Source: an uncultured Eubacteriales bacterium
GTDB lineage: Bacteria; Bacillota; Sulfobacillia; UBA995; UBA9673
Direction of reading: 5' to 3'
DNA length: 48,064 nucleotides
Assembly: GCA_913063835.1 (NCBI GenBank)
Contig: CAJXZV010000005.1
Location: forward strand, 1-48,064
Each line of letters begins with the position of its first letter. Within the stretch, counting starts at the first letter, position 1. Position numbers and translations under genes: made by a program. This document shows, piece after piece, positions 7,581 to 15,351 of the stretch. A model generated the notes under the pieces. That model had not been told where the DNA came from and ran no database searches. It saw nothing but the letters and a program-made list of their open reading frames with translations.

Positions 7581-9779
7581 ATGTCCGTCATCCTGGAAGG
7601 CACCCTCGAGCGGGTGACGTACTACAACGAGGCGAACGGCTACATGGTCGGCAGGCTCAGGCTCGCGCCCCGGGGGGGTCGGGCCGCCCTGGTCACCTTT
7701 GTCGGCCACCTCCCCCCGCTCAAGCCGGGTGAGAGTCTCCGGCTCGAGGGGGAGTGGGTCGACCACCCGGAGTACGGCCGGCAGTTCAAGGTCTCCTCCC
7801 ACCAGGTCCTGGTCCCGCACACGCTCGACGGGATCGAGAAGTACCTCGCCTCAGGCCTTATCAAAGGGGTCGGCCCGGCGACGGCCAGGAGGCTGGTCAA
7901 GCGCTTCGGGAAGGACACCCTCCGCGTCCTCGAAGAGGAACCGCACCGGCTGACCGAGGTCGACGGCATCGGCCCGCACAGGGCCAGGGCCATCGCCGAG
8001 GCCTTCGCCCGGCAGAAGGACGTCAAGGAGGTCATGCTTTTCCTTCAGTCCGTCGGCATCAGCCCCTCCCTGGCCGTCCGCATCCACCGCCACTACGGGA
8101 AGGACGCCGTCGCCGCCTTGAGGGAGAACCCCTACCGTCTGGCCGACGATGTCTTCGGCATCGGCTTCCGCACGGCCGACCGTATCGCCCTGCAGATGGG
8201 GGTTCCCGCGACCTCTCCCAACCGGCTCAGAGCCGGACTCCGCTACGCCCTCCGGGAGATGGCTCAGGACGGCCACGTGTTCGCGCCGAGGGAGCGGCTT
8301 GAGCGCGCGGTGGCCGGCACGCTTGACGTGGACGTCGACCTGGTCGCCGCGGAGACCGACAGGCTGGCTGAGGAAGGTCCCCTCCGGGTGGAGCGCTTCG
8401 AGGAAGGTGAGGCCGTCTATCTCGCCCCCCTTCACCGGGCCGAGTGTTCCGTGGCCGCAAGACTGCGGGACCTGCTCGACACCGGACGGGGAGAGTGCCC
8501 TCCGAGTCCGGAGGAGGTGTCGGCCGCGGCCGCCGAGGCGGGCATCGAGCTCTCGCCCGAGCAGAGGGACGCCGTGAGCGAGGCGCTCTGCCGGGGGGTC
8601 CTCATCATCACCGGCGGGCCCGGCACAGGCAAGACGACCATCATCAACAGCCTCCTTCGGCTCTGCCGGGCGAGGGGTCTCGACGTCATCCTGACCGCCC
8701 CCACGGGGCGCGCCGCCAGGAGGATGACGGAGGCCACGGGCCACGAGGCCCGGACCATCCACCGGACCCTGGAGGTCGGCTTCTCGCCGACCGGCGGCCT
8801 CGAGTTCCAGCGCAACGAGGACAACCCCCTCGAAGCCGACCTCGTGGTCGTCGACGAGGCCTCGATGGTCGACCTTGTGCTGATGCACCACCTTCTGAGG
8901 GCCGTCCGGCCTCCCACGAGGCTGGTCCTCGTCGGCGACGTGGACCAGCTCCCCGCGGTCGGGCCGGGGGCTGTGCTGCGCGACCTCATCGGCTCGGGGG
9001 TCCTGCCCGTGGTCAGGCTCACCCGCATCTTCCGGCAGGCCGGCGAGAGCCTCATCGTCCTCAACGCCCATCGCATCAACCGCGGCGAGATGCCCGTGCT
9101 GAACGAGAAGGACCGGGACTTCTTCTTCATCGAGCAGTCCGACCCGGCGGAGATCCTGGAGACGGTGGTCTCCCTGTGCTCCAGGCGCCTTCCTCAGCGT
9201 CTCGTCGAGATGGGGATGTCGCCCGACCCTCTGGCCGACATCCAGGTCATCACCCCTATGCGCCGGACGCTCATCGGGGTCGACAACCTGAACCTGGAAC
9301 TGCAAAAGGTCCTGAACCCGCCCCGCTGGGGGAAGGCCGAGATCTCCGTGGGAGGTAGAATCCTCAGGACCGGCGACAAGGTGATGCAGATACGGAACAA
9401 CTACACCAAGGAGGTCTCCAACGGCGACATCGGCATCATCCGGGCCGTGGACCGTGAGACAGGCCAGGTCGCCGTGGCCTTTCCCGGGGAGCTCGGGCCC
9501 CGGGACGTGATCTACGAGGGCGAGGAGCTGGACGAACTCGTCCTGTCTTACGCCACCACCGTCCACAAGAGCCAGGGGAGCGAGTACCCCGTCGTCGTCA
9601 TGCCCGTTTCGACCCAGCACTACGTGATGCTCCAGCGGCACCTTCTCTACACGGCGGTCACGAGGGCCAAGAAACTGGTCGTGCTGGTGGGGACCAAGAA
9701 GGCCCTCGCCATCGCGGTCAGGAACAACCGGGTCGAGGCGAGGTTCTCGCGCCTCGCCCAGCGCCTCAGAAGCCCGTGA
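7581..9779 (+). CDS. recD2: RecD2-type DNA helicase
   Basis: RecD2 is a 5'-3' superfamily 1B helicase found outside RecBCD and involved in replication and repair. The 732-residue protein starts in the family manner (LEGTLERVTYYNEANGY), has helix-hairpin-helix-like segments (GIGPHRARAIAEAF and the preceding copy), Walker A GGPGTGKT (about 345-352), Walker B VVDEASMVD, VGDVDQLP and the late motif TVHKSQGSEY. Candidate starts are ATG 7575, overlapping the previous stop as ATGA, and ATG 7581. The latter is preferred because GGGGCAGG sits 7 bases upstream. comFC follows with a GTGA overlap. In B. subtilis another helicase gene, comFA, occupies the position before comFC. Confidence 0.95.
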   Translation: MSVILEGTLERVTYYNEANGYMVGRLRLAPRGGRAALVTFVGHLPPLKPGESLRLEGEWVDHPEYGRQFKVSSHQVLVPHTLDGIEKYLASGLIKGVGPATARRLVKRFGKDTLRVLEEEPHRLTEVDGIGPHRARAIAEAFARQKDVKEVMLFLQSVGISPSLAVRIHRHYGKDAVAALRENPYRLADDVFGIGFRTADRIALQMGVPATSPNRLRAGLRYALREMAQDGHVFAPRERLERAVAGTLDVDVDLVAAETDRLAEEGPLRVERFEEGEAVYLAPLHRAECSVAARLRDLLDTGRGECPPSPEEVSAAAAEAGIELSPEQRDAVSEALCRGVLIITGGPGTGKTTIINSLLRLCRARGLDVILTAPTGRAARRMTEATGHEARTIHRTLEVGFSPTGGLEFQRNEDNPLEADLVVVDEASMVDLVLMHHLLRAVRPPTRLVLVGDVDQLPAVGPGAVLRDLIGSGVLPVVRLTRIFRQAGESLIVLNAHRINRGEMPVLNEKDRDFFFIEQSDPAEILETVVSLCSRRLPQRLVEMGMSPDPLADIQVITPMRRTLIGVDNLNLELQKVLNPPRWGKAEISVGGRILRTGDKVMQIRNNYTKEVSNGDIGIIRAVDRETGQVAVAFPGELGPRDVIYEGEELDELVLSYATTVHKSQGSEYPVVVMPVSTQHYVMLQRHLLYTAVTRAKKLVVLVGTKKALAIAVRNNRVEARFSRLAQRLRSP

Positions 9780-10498
9780 GGTCCGGACGTCTGGGGCGTC
9801 TCGGCCGGGCTGTCGTCGACTTCTTCTTCCCGGAAGAGGTCTGTGCCGTCTGCGCGGGACCTCTGCCGCCGCCGTCGGTCTGGGAGCCCGAGGCGTGTCC
9901 GGACTGTCTCGACGACATCTTCCGCCGCCTGGAGGCCGCCCCGGCCCCGGTCCTCTCGAGCCCTTCAGCCGTCCACCTGGACGGTGTGGTGACGGCCGGG
10001 GTGTACGAGGGAGCCCTCCGCCGGGCCGTCCTGAGACTCAAGGACGCACCCGACCGTCGCCTGGCGGGGTTCCTGGCCCGTCTGATGGCCGAACAGTTGG
10101 GTCGGGTCTGGCGGCCGGCGGGCCGGCCGACGGTGGTTCCCGTGCCCCTGCACCCGTCACGCCGCGTCCAGAGAGGTTTCAACCAGGCGGAGCTCCTGGC
10201 CGGGGAACTGGTCCGCCTCGCCGGCTTCCCGGCACAGGTCACGGCCTGCGAGCGCGTCCGGGACACCCCCCAACAGAGTGGCCTTGACCGGTGGGCCAGG
10301 TCGATGAGCCTCATCGGAGCCTTCCGGGTCCGCGAGACCGCCTGGGTGACCGGACGGACGGTCCTCGTCGTGGACGATGTGGTCACCACCGGAGCGACGG
10401 CCGGGGAGCTGGCCCGGGTCTTGAAGGCCGCCGGGGCCCGGGAGGTCTGGTGTGCGGCCGCGGCCGGGGTGCACCCGTCTCACACTTCCGAAAGTTGA
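9776..10498 (+). CDS. comFC: ComFC-family phosphoribosyltransferase-like competence protein
   Basis: The 240-residue protein has an N-terminal Cys4 zinc-finger (VCAVC and CPDC, residues about 21-44) and a C-terminal phosphoribosyltransferase domain with the PRPP motif VLVVDDVVTTGAT (about residues 197-209). Family members assist DNA uptake in natural transformation; their reaction is not firmly established. The GTG start overlaps the recD2 stop as GTGA, so translation is coupled. Its place before the cold-shock gene and hpf follows the comF-hpf-secA order of B. subtilis. No ComFA or ComFB is seen beside it. Confidence 0.9.
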   Translation: MRSGRLGRLGRAVVDFFFPEEVCAVCAGPLPPPSVWEPEACPDCLDDIFRRLEAAPAPVLSSPSAVHLDGVVTAGVYEGALRRAVLRLKDAPDRRLAGFLARLMAEQLGRVWRPAGRPTVVPVPLHPSRRVQRGFNQAELLAGELVRLAGFPAQVTACERVRDTPQQSGLDRWARSMSLIGAFRVRETAWVTGRTVLVVDDVVTTGATAGELARVLKAAGAREVWCAAAAGVHPSHTSES

Positions 10499-10523
10499 CA
10501 ACCGCAGGGGCGGGTGTTATAGT
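10495..10523 (+). promoter_or_regulatory. strong sigma-A-type promoter of the cold-shock gene
   Basis: A perfect TTGACA (10495-10500) and TATAGT (10518-10523, 5 of 6 matches) are separated by 17 bases. The -35 overlaps the comFC stop region. Transcription would begin near 10530 and give a leader of about 50 bases before the GTG at 10579. Confidence 0.85.
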
Positions 10524-10578
10524 GGGGAGGATGTCGGCGCACGCTGCCGACCAGTAACCTCTAGGAGGAATGGATAAA

Positions 10579-10794
10579 GTGCAAGGTAGGGTCAAGTGGT
10601 TCAACCCCGAGAAGGGGTACGGCTTCATCGAGAGGGAGGACGGCGGCGGCGACGTCTTCGTTCACTTCTCGGCCATCCAGATGGACGGCTTCAAGACCCT
10701 CAACGAGGGTGAGCAGGTGGAGTTCGAGATTGTTGAAGGTGCCCGCGGTCCGCAGGCGGCGAACGTCGTCCGGCTCGGCACCTCCACTTTCTGA
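10579..10794 (+). CDS. csp: CspA-family cold-shock protein
   Basis: The 71-residue single-domain nucleic-acid chaperone binds single-stranded RNA and DNA. RNP1 (KGYGFIE) and RNP2 (VFVHFS) are intact and the start MQGRVKWFN is the family norm. This start is the GTG at 10579, 10 bases after AGGAGG (10563-10568). The in-frame ATG at 10570 is only one base from AGGAGG and is unlikely. The gene is probably monocistronic, with a strong promoter before it and an intrinsic terminator after it. Confidence 0.95.
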   Translation: MQGRVKWFNPEKGYGFIEREDGGGDVFVHFSAIQMDGFKTLNEGEQVEFEIVEGARGPQAANVVRLGTSTF

Positions 10795-10809
10795 GACCTA
10801 CCGCCAACG

Positions 10810-10839
10810 ACCCCCGGCGTCGTCCGGCGCCGGGGGTTT
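10810..10839 (+). terminator. intrinsic terminator after the cold-shock gene
   Basis: CCCCCGGCG (10811-10819) and CGCCGGGGG (10828-10836) form a perfect 9-bp stem with an 8-base loop, followed by TTTCTCATTT. It separates the cold-shock gene from hpf. Confidence 0.85.
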
Positions 10840-10870
10840 CTCATTTGTGCCTCCCGCCGCGGGCGCCAGC

Positions 10871-10899
10871 ACAGGATTTGGCACCCGACAGCGGAATAC
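10871..10899 (+). promoter_or_regulatory. sigma-H-type promoter of hpf
   Basis: ACAGGATTT (10871-10879) and GCGGAATAC (10891-10899) match the sigma-H consensus RnAGGAwWW and RnnGAATww at every fixed position with the preferred 11-base gap. Transcription would start near 10905, about 65 bases before the hpf start. In B. subtilis hpf (yvyD) is also transcribed by sigma-H. This is a sequence match, not a mapped start. Confidence 0.75.
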
Positions 10900-10969
10900 T
10901 ACTTCTTGTGGACGCGTGTGACGCGGACGCGGCTCGAACCGCTCACAGTCCGCGGAGGGAGTGAGCCGA

Positions 10970-11494
10970 GTGAAGATCGATCTGACGGCGAAGAACCTCG
11001 AGGTGAGCGATGACCTGCGGCGGCACATAGAGAAGAAGCTCGCCAAGATAGAGAAGTACTTCGAGAAAGGCGTTCCGGCGCAGGTGGTGCTGAAGGGGGA
11101 GAAGGACCGTCAGATCGTCGAGATAACCCTGCCGTTCAACGGGATGTTCGTCCGGGGCGAGGAGGCCACGTCAGACATCTACGCCTCGGTCAACCTGGCC
11201 GTCGAGAAGATAGAGCGGCAGATAGTGAAGTACCGGACAAGGTTCCAGCGGCGGAAGCGGGAAGCGCGCCAGACGGCCAGGGCCGTGCCTTCCCCGGAAC
11301 AGGTCGAGGATGACGAGCCGCGTATCGTCAGGGTCAAGCGGTTCAGCATGAAGCCCATGCTGGCCGAAGAGGCGGTGCTCCAGATGAACCTTCTGGGGCA
11401 TGACTTCTACGTCTTCATCAGCGCCGACACCGAGCAGGTCGCCGTGGTCTACCGGCGCAGGGACGGCAACTACGGCCTCATCGAGCCGGAGTAG
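10970..11494 (+). CDS. hpf: long-form ribosome hibernation promoting factor
   Basis: HPF binds the 30S decoding centre and, in its long form, pairs 70S ribosomes into inactive 100S dimers in stationary phase. The 174-residue protein has the N-terminal S30AE domain (about 1-100) and the C-terminal dimerisation domain (about 118-174) with RVKRFSMKPM, EEAVLQMNLLGHDFYVF and VVYRRxDGNYGLIEP. The GTG at 10970 has GGAGGG 10 bases upstream; the in-frame GTG at 10961 is one base from that site. The sigma-H-type promoter ahead fits entry into stationary phase. secA lies a few genes downstream, as in Bacillus. Confidence 0.96.
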   Translation: MKIDLTAKNLEVSDDLRRHIEKKLAKIEKYFEKGVPAQVVLKGEKDRQIVEITLPFNGMFVRGEEATSDIYASVNLAVEKIERQIVKYRTRFQRRKREARQTARAVPSPEQVEDDEPRIVRVKRFSMKPMLAEEAVLQMNLLGHDFYVFISADTEQVAVVYRRRDGNYGLIEPE

Positions 11495-11511
11495 CCTCCG
11501 GGGAGCGGCTC

Positions 11512-12750
11512 ATGCCGGCGAGGACAGGTGTTGTCGTCTTCGAGGGAGGTCACCGCAACCTCACGGGGGCCGGAGCTCTCTTCGCCCGGGTCCGGCGCTG
11601 GACCACCCTCGACACCCTCGAGAAGTTCATGGCCCGGCCTGAGGTCGATGTGGTCATCCTGGCCACCGACTCCACTTCCCTGGCGGCTGAAGCGAGGAAG
11701 GCCGGGGCGGAGGTCACGCTAACGGGTCCCGACTTCCACTTCGGCCGGGTCCTCTCAGACCTTGTGAAGGACCACCGCCTCGAACGGGTGGCCTTCCTGG
11801 GGGGCGGCTCCGTCCCGCTCCTCCGTTCGGAGGAGCTGTCCTCCCTCTTCGAGCTCGCCACCCCGGGCGAACGGGTCCTCGTGTCCAACAACGTCCAGTC
11901 ACCGGACATCCTGGCCGTGGGGACGGTGCGGGACCTGGACCTTCTGGCTCGGGCCGCGACGGACAACGGGGCCCTCTTCGCCCTCTGTGACGCCGGGTAC
12001 GAGCGGCGTCTCCTGCCGGACACCTCGACGACGGGTTTCGACCTCGACACGCCGGCGGACATCCTTTTCCTGGCCTATGAGGCCAGGCGGCGGGCGGCGT
12101 TCGGCGAGGGGCCGCGGCCGGGGAGCCGGGGGGGACGTCCGGCGGGGTCCCCGCCGAGCCGCGAAGCGGCTCGGCCTCCCACCCCGGCCCCTGTTCCGTT
12201 GGGGCCACGCACGGCGGCCGGGCTGGCCGGCCTGGACCTCGACCTTTCCGTTCTCGAGCGGGCGGTCGAGGTGCTGGCCGGAGACTACCTGACCGTGACG
12301 CTCATCGGCCGCGTTTCGGGCGGGACCATGAACCACCTCAACGCAAACCTTCACGTCCGCCTGCGGGTCTTCTCCGAGGAGCGCGGGATGAAGGCCCTCG
12401 GCCTCATCGACCGTGGCGAGGTGAAGAGCCTCATCGGCGCCGTCGTTCAGGACATGGGCCTTGACTATCTGGTGAGGCGGCTCCAGGAGATGTCGGACGC
12501 CGTCTTCTGGGACACCCGGGTCGTGATGGCCCACCTGGGACGCTGGCCGGAAGAAGACGACCGGTTCGAGGCCGACCTGGGCCGGTGGGATGAGGTGAAA
12601 GACCCCGAACTGCGGCGTCTCACCCGCATGGTCAGGGAGACCCGCATACCTGTCGTCGTCGGGGGACACTCGGTGGTCTCCGGCGGGCTCCGCCTCCTGG
12701 TGGACGGACTGCTCGAGGAGGGGCGGGTGCCGCCGGGCGACAGGCCTTGA
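11512..12750 (+). CDS. putative nucleotidyltransferase-fold protein with extra C-terminal domain
   Basis: Not recognised as a named protein. Residues 1-190 look like a GT-A/NTP-transferase fold: VDVVILATDS, FHFGRVLSDLV, VAFLGGGSVPLL and GFDLDTPADI, the last resembling the end motif of MobA- and CofC-like enzymes. The usual LAGGxSxRMG nucleotide loop is absent; VVFEGGHRNLTGAG may replace it. A Pro/Arg-rich linker (about 200-235) joins a second, mostly helical domain (about 240-410) ending in IPVVVGGHSVVSGGLR. It starts 17 bases after hpf with GGGGAG upstream, so it is probably co-transcribed with hpf. Its biochemical role is unknown. Confidence 0.5.
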   Translation: MPARTGVVVFEGGHRNLTGAGALFARVRRWTTLDTLEKFMARPEVDVVILATDSTSLAAEARKAGAEVTLTGPDFHFGRVLSDLVKDHRLERVAFLGGGSVPLLRSEELSSLFELATPGERVLVSNNVQSPDILAVGTVRDLDLLARAATDNGALFALCDAGYERRLLPDTSTTGFDLDTPADILFLAYEARRRAAFGEGPRPGSRGGRPAGSPPSREAARPPTPAPVPLGPRTAAGLAGLDLDLSVLERAVEVLAGDYLTVTLIGRVSGGTMNHLNANLHVRLRVFSEERGMKALGLIDRGEVKSLIGAVVQDMGLDYLVRRLQEMSDAVFWDTRVVMAHLGRWPEEDDRFEADLGRWDEVKDPELRRLTRMVRETRIPVVVGGHSVVSGGLRLLVDGLLEEGRVPPGDRP

Positions 12751-12762
12751 CCGAGGAGGATA

Positions 12763-12786
12763 ATGGCAGACCGCAGAGAAGCCTGA
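12763..12786 (+). other. seven-codon mini-ORF with strong ribosome binding site (possible leader)
   Basis: GAGGAGG (12753-12759) precedes an ATG that reads MADRREA and stops at 12786. CGAGGAG (12752-12758) is perfectly complementary to CTCCTCG (12806-12812), so this ribosome binding site can be folded away. It sits in the 98-base gap before the gene at 12849. A leader function is speculation; the strong site without a long frame is the observation. Confidence 0.25.
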
Positions 12787-12848
12787 CTTGCCCCTCACGG
12801 CAGGGCTCCTCGATGCGGAGAGCGGGCCGGTTGCAGGGAGAACGGACC

Positions 12849-13583
12849 ATGTCAAGAGGTGACGTGTTCAGAGCCGAGCCGGAGGTGAACAGGAGCCTAA
12901 CAGAGTACGAGGAGGCCATTCGACAGGTGAGAGGCGTGACGGCCGCGCGGGTCGTGGCCGACTCACGCGGGGCCATCTCGGAGATTCACGTCCTGGCGGG
13001 TCCAGGCCGCGGCCCCAAGCAGATCGTCCGGGACATCGAGTCGTCGCTCATGGCGCGGTTCGGACTGTCCGTGGACCACAAGAAGATAAGTGTGGCCCAG
13101 GTGGGTGAGACGGCGGCGACTCTCATGTCCTGGGGCACGGGACGGATTCGGCTCCTCAACGTCTCCTACACTGTCACCTCCACCGAAGCCGAGGCAGAGG
13201 TCGAGATCGAATTCGACGATGTCGTCCACCGCGGGAGGGCCTCAGGACCGGCCTCGACGGTCAACCGCCTGCGTGTTGCGGCCGAGGCCACCCTTCGTGC
13301 GGTGGAGGAGTACCTCGACTCCGACCATCGGTTCGCCCTCGACGATGTCTCGGTCATCGACCTCAGGTGGAGGAAGGTCGTCCTGACGATGCTGTCGGTC
13401 CTCGGCCCCGGGGGTGAAGAGGTTTTGATTGGCACCTCGCTTCTGAGGGTCAACGAAGCCGAGGCCGTGGCGAGGTCCGTGCTCGACGCCTTGAACCGGC
13501 GCTTCACCGTCCTCCTGAGAAAGAGCGCCCCGTGTGACAGGACCGAGAGTCCGGGGCCTGGTGACGATCAAGCGCGAACCTGA
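12849..13583 (+). CDS. conserved hypothetical protein of unknown function
   Basis: The 244-residue soluble protein has no recognised catalytic motif. It begins with a segment predicting a beta-alpha-beta fold (RGVTAARVVADSRG, then EIHVLAGPGRGPKQIVRDIE). Later it has two segments, EVEIEFDDVVHRGRASG with RLRVAAEATLRAVEEYL and VVLTMLSVL with EAEAVARSVLDALNRRF, that look like two halves of a small strand-helix repeat, faintly like amino-acid-binding regulatory domains. That likeness is only by eye. ATG 12849 has AGGGAG 8 bases upstream. A longer reading from TTG 12747 overlaps the previous stop but adds 34 residues of unconserved look. Confidence 0.6.
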   Translation: MSRGDVFRAEPEVNRSLTEYEEAIRQVRGVTAARVVADSRGAISEIHVLAGPGRGPKQIVRDIESSLMARFGLSVDHKKISVAQVGETAATLMSWGTGRIRLLNVSYTVTSTEAEAEVEIEFDDVVHRGRASGPASTVNRLRVAAEATLRAVEEYLDSDHRFALDDVSVIDLRWRKVVLTMLSVLGPGGEEVLIGTSLLRVNEAEAVARSVLDALNRRFTVLLRKSAPCDRTESPGPGDDQART

Positions 13584-13756
13584 AAGAGCTCGCGGTCAAG
13601 GTTGGGACCGGCGTCGGACGCCGATCACGGCTCAGCATACCTCGACGTTCAGCGAGTGAGCGGAGTTCGAGAGGAGCGGACACCCGGAAGTGGAGCGGTC
13701 AGCCCCGTCCGACCTAGAGGACCGGACGGGAGCCCATCCGCGGGGAGGTCGTTCCG
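13584..13756 (+). other. unassigned, structured part of a 304-base intergenic gap
   Basis: The gap between 13583 and 13888 holds several self-complementary stretches: CGGCG/CGCCG near 13612-13626, CCCGTCCG pairing with CGGACGGG near 13707-13731, and GGCGCC/GGCGCC near 13847-13862. No known riboswitch, T-box or RNA gene was recognised and no clear sigma-A promoter is seen. The right part contains the small ORF at 13757. Confidence 0.3.
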
Positions 13757-13837
13757 GTGTCCAAGCTGATGAAGGTCTTGTTCGCCCTCCTGGCCCTGCT
13801 CCTAGCCGGCGGCGCGAGCGTGCAGTGGAGCGGCTGA
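13757..13837 (+). CDS. small hydrophobic peptide, 26 residues
   Basis: A GTG at 13757 with a near-ideal ribosome binding site (GGGGAGGT, 13742-13749, 7-base spacing) reads a 26-residue peptide: MSKLMK, then a hydrophobic run of about 15 residues (VLFALLALLLAGGAS), then VQWSG. It looks like a small single-helix membrane protein or a bare signal peptide. The gene lies 50 bases before the HD-GYP gene and could be co-transcribed with it. No homologue is known to me. Function is not proposed. Confidence 0.45.
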   Translation: MSKLMKVLFALLALLLAGGASVQWSG

Positions 13838-13887
13838 CGTCTTGACGGCGCCTTCCGGCGCCGGTCCCACATGAGAGGAGCAGTGGA

Positions 13888-15342
13888 GTGCCCGGCCGAA
13901 TCTCCGCCAGTCTCGACTTCGTGGCGAGGGCCTACGTTCTTTCCGTCATCCTGGCCGGGGCCTTCATCCTGGGGTGGCTCCGTCCCGAGCTCGGTCAGGG
14001 GTCATGGCCTGAAACCCTGGTCTTCGGGCTCCTGATTTTCTTGGCCGAGGCGATGCCGGTGAGGATACCGCGCCGGCGTGATACCGTATCGGTCAGCTAC
14101 GCCGTGATTTACGCGGCCATCCTGCTGTTTACGCTCCCCGCGGCCGTGTGGCTCGCGGCCCTCGCGAGCGTCCGGGTCATGGACCTGACCGGGAAGGTCC
14201 CCATCAGGGCCGTGCTCTTCAACCGGGCGCAGATGGCCCTGTCGGCCGCGGCGGCCGGGCTGGCCTTCGCCCGTCTCGGCGGGACCCCCGGCCAGGTCGA
14301 GGTCCTGCCGGACCTCTGGGCCCTGCTGGGCGCCGCCGGAGCCTACGCCGCCGTCAACATCTTCACCGTGGTCACGGTCATGGCCCTCACCCGGAGGCTC
14401 TCCTTCTGGAGCGTCTACAGCAAGGACTTCCGGTGGCTCATCCCCCATTACGTGGCTCTCACCCCCCTGGGCATCCTCATCGCCGTCGTCTACGGCGAGT
14501 TGGGCCTCACCGGTGTGCTTCTGCTGTTCGTCCCCCTGGTCGTGGCCAGGTACTCCCTCCAGCTCTACGTCCAGATACGGGACGCCTACCTGGCCACCAT
14601 CCGGGCGATGGTGGCGGCCGTGGAAGCAAGGGACCCCTACACCGCCGGTCACTCCGGCCGGGTGGCGCGGTACACGGCGGCCGCGGCCCGGAAGCTCAAC
14701 CTCTCCGAGGACCTGGTGGAACGGCTGGAGTACGCCGCATGGCTCCACGACATCGGCAAACTCGCCGTCCCCGACCGCATCCTCCGGAAGAAGGGCAGGC
14801 TCACGGATGATGAGTGGCACCTCATGCGCCAGCACCCCCGCACAGGGGCCGGCATCCTGAAGGAGATAGACCTCCTCGGGCGGGACGTCGACATCATCCT
14901 GCACCACCACGAACGTTACGACGGTCAGGGCTACCCCGACTTCCTGAGCGGCCAGGAGATTCCTCTCGGAGCGCGACTCATCGCCATCGCCGACGCCTTC
15001 GAAGCCATGACCTCCGAACGCCCCTATCGGCCGCGCCCCCTCACCCGGGAGGAGGCCTTCGCGGAGCTCGAGGCCCAGGCCGGCCGCCAGTTCGACCCGG
15101 CCCTGGTCAAGGTCTTCATCGAGGCCGTGCAGGACCTTCCGGTGGCCGAGGAGGAGCCGGAGGTCGTGGTTCCCTTCGTGCCTCTCCGGGCCTCCGGCGG
15201 CCAGGAGGCCTACGGGCAGGCGGCGGCCGCCGCCGAGGTGTGCGAGGCCGCCGAGGTGCGCGAAGCCGCCGGCCCGGAGGAGCCCCCGGAGGATGCGCCG
15301 CGGCCGAGGGGGACGGGCGGGCCCGGGTCACAGGGCGGGTGA
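13888..15342 (+). CDS. membrane HD-GYP domain protein (predicted cyclic di-GMP phosphodiesterase)
   Basis: The 484-residue protein has a polytopic N-terminal membrane domain (about residues 15-230) and an HD-GYP domain (about 240-430). The HD pair is at about 287-288 (LHDIGKL), HHE at about 340-342 (HHERYDGQGYP) and GYP at 348-350, so the metal site and signature are complete; such enzymes hydrolyse cyclic di-GMP. A Glu/Ala-rich tail (about 440-484) is probably disordered. The membrane domain matches that of the diguanylate cyclase at 5860-7578 in helix layout and local sequence. The GTG start has GAGAGGAG about 10 bases upstream. A DUF5317 gene follows after 9 bases. Confidence 0.93.
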   Translation: MPGRISASLDFVARAYVLSVILAGAFILGWLRPELGQGSWPETLVFGLLIFLAEAMPVRIPRRRDTVSVSYAVIYAAILLFTLPAAVWLAALASVRVMDLTGKVPIRAVLFNRAQMALSAAAAGLAFARLGGTPGQVEVLPDLWALLGAAGAYAAVNIFTVVTVMALTRRLSFWSVYSKDFRWLIPHYVALTPLGILIAVVYGELGLTGVLLLFVPLVVARYSLQLYVQIRDAYLATIRAMVAAVEARDPYTAGHSGRVARYTAAAARKLNLSEDLVERLEYAAWLHDIGKLAVPDRILRKKGRLTDDEWHLMRQHPRTGAGILKEIDLLGRDVDIILHHHERYDGQGYPDFLSGQEIPLGARLIAIADAFEAMTSERPYRPRPLTREEAFAELEAQAGRQFDPALVKVFIEAVQDLPVAEEEPEVVVPFVPLRASGGQEAYGQAAAAAEVCEAAEVREAAGPEEPPEDAPRPRGTGGPGSQGG

Positions 15343-15351
15343 GAAGACAAC

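Noticed and set aside
13584-13740. T-box leader before the small ORF
   Set aside because: The conserved T-box GGTGG-ACCGCG bulge and a T-tract terminator are missing.
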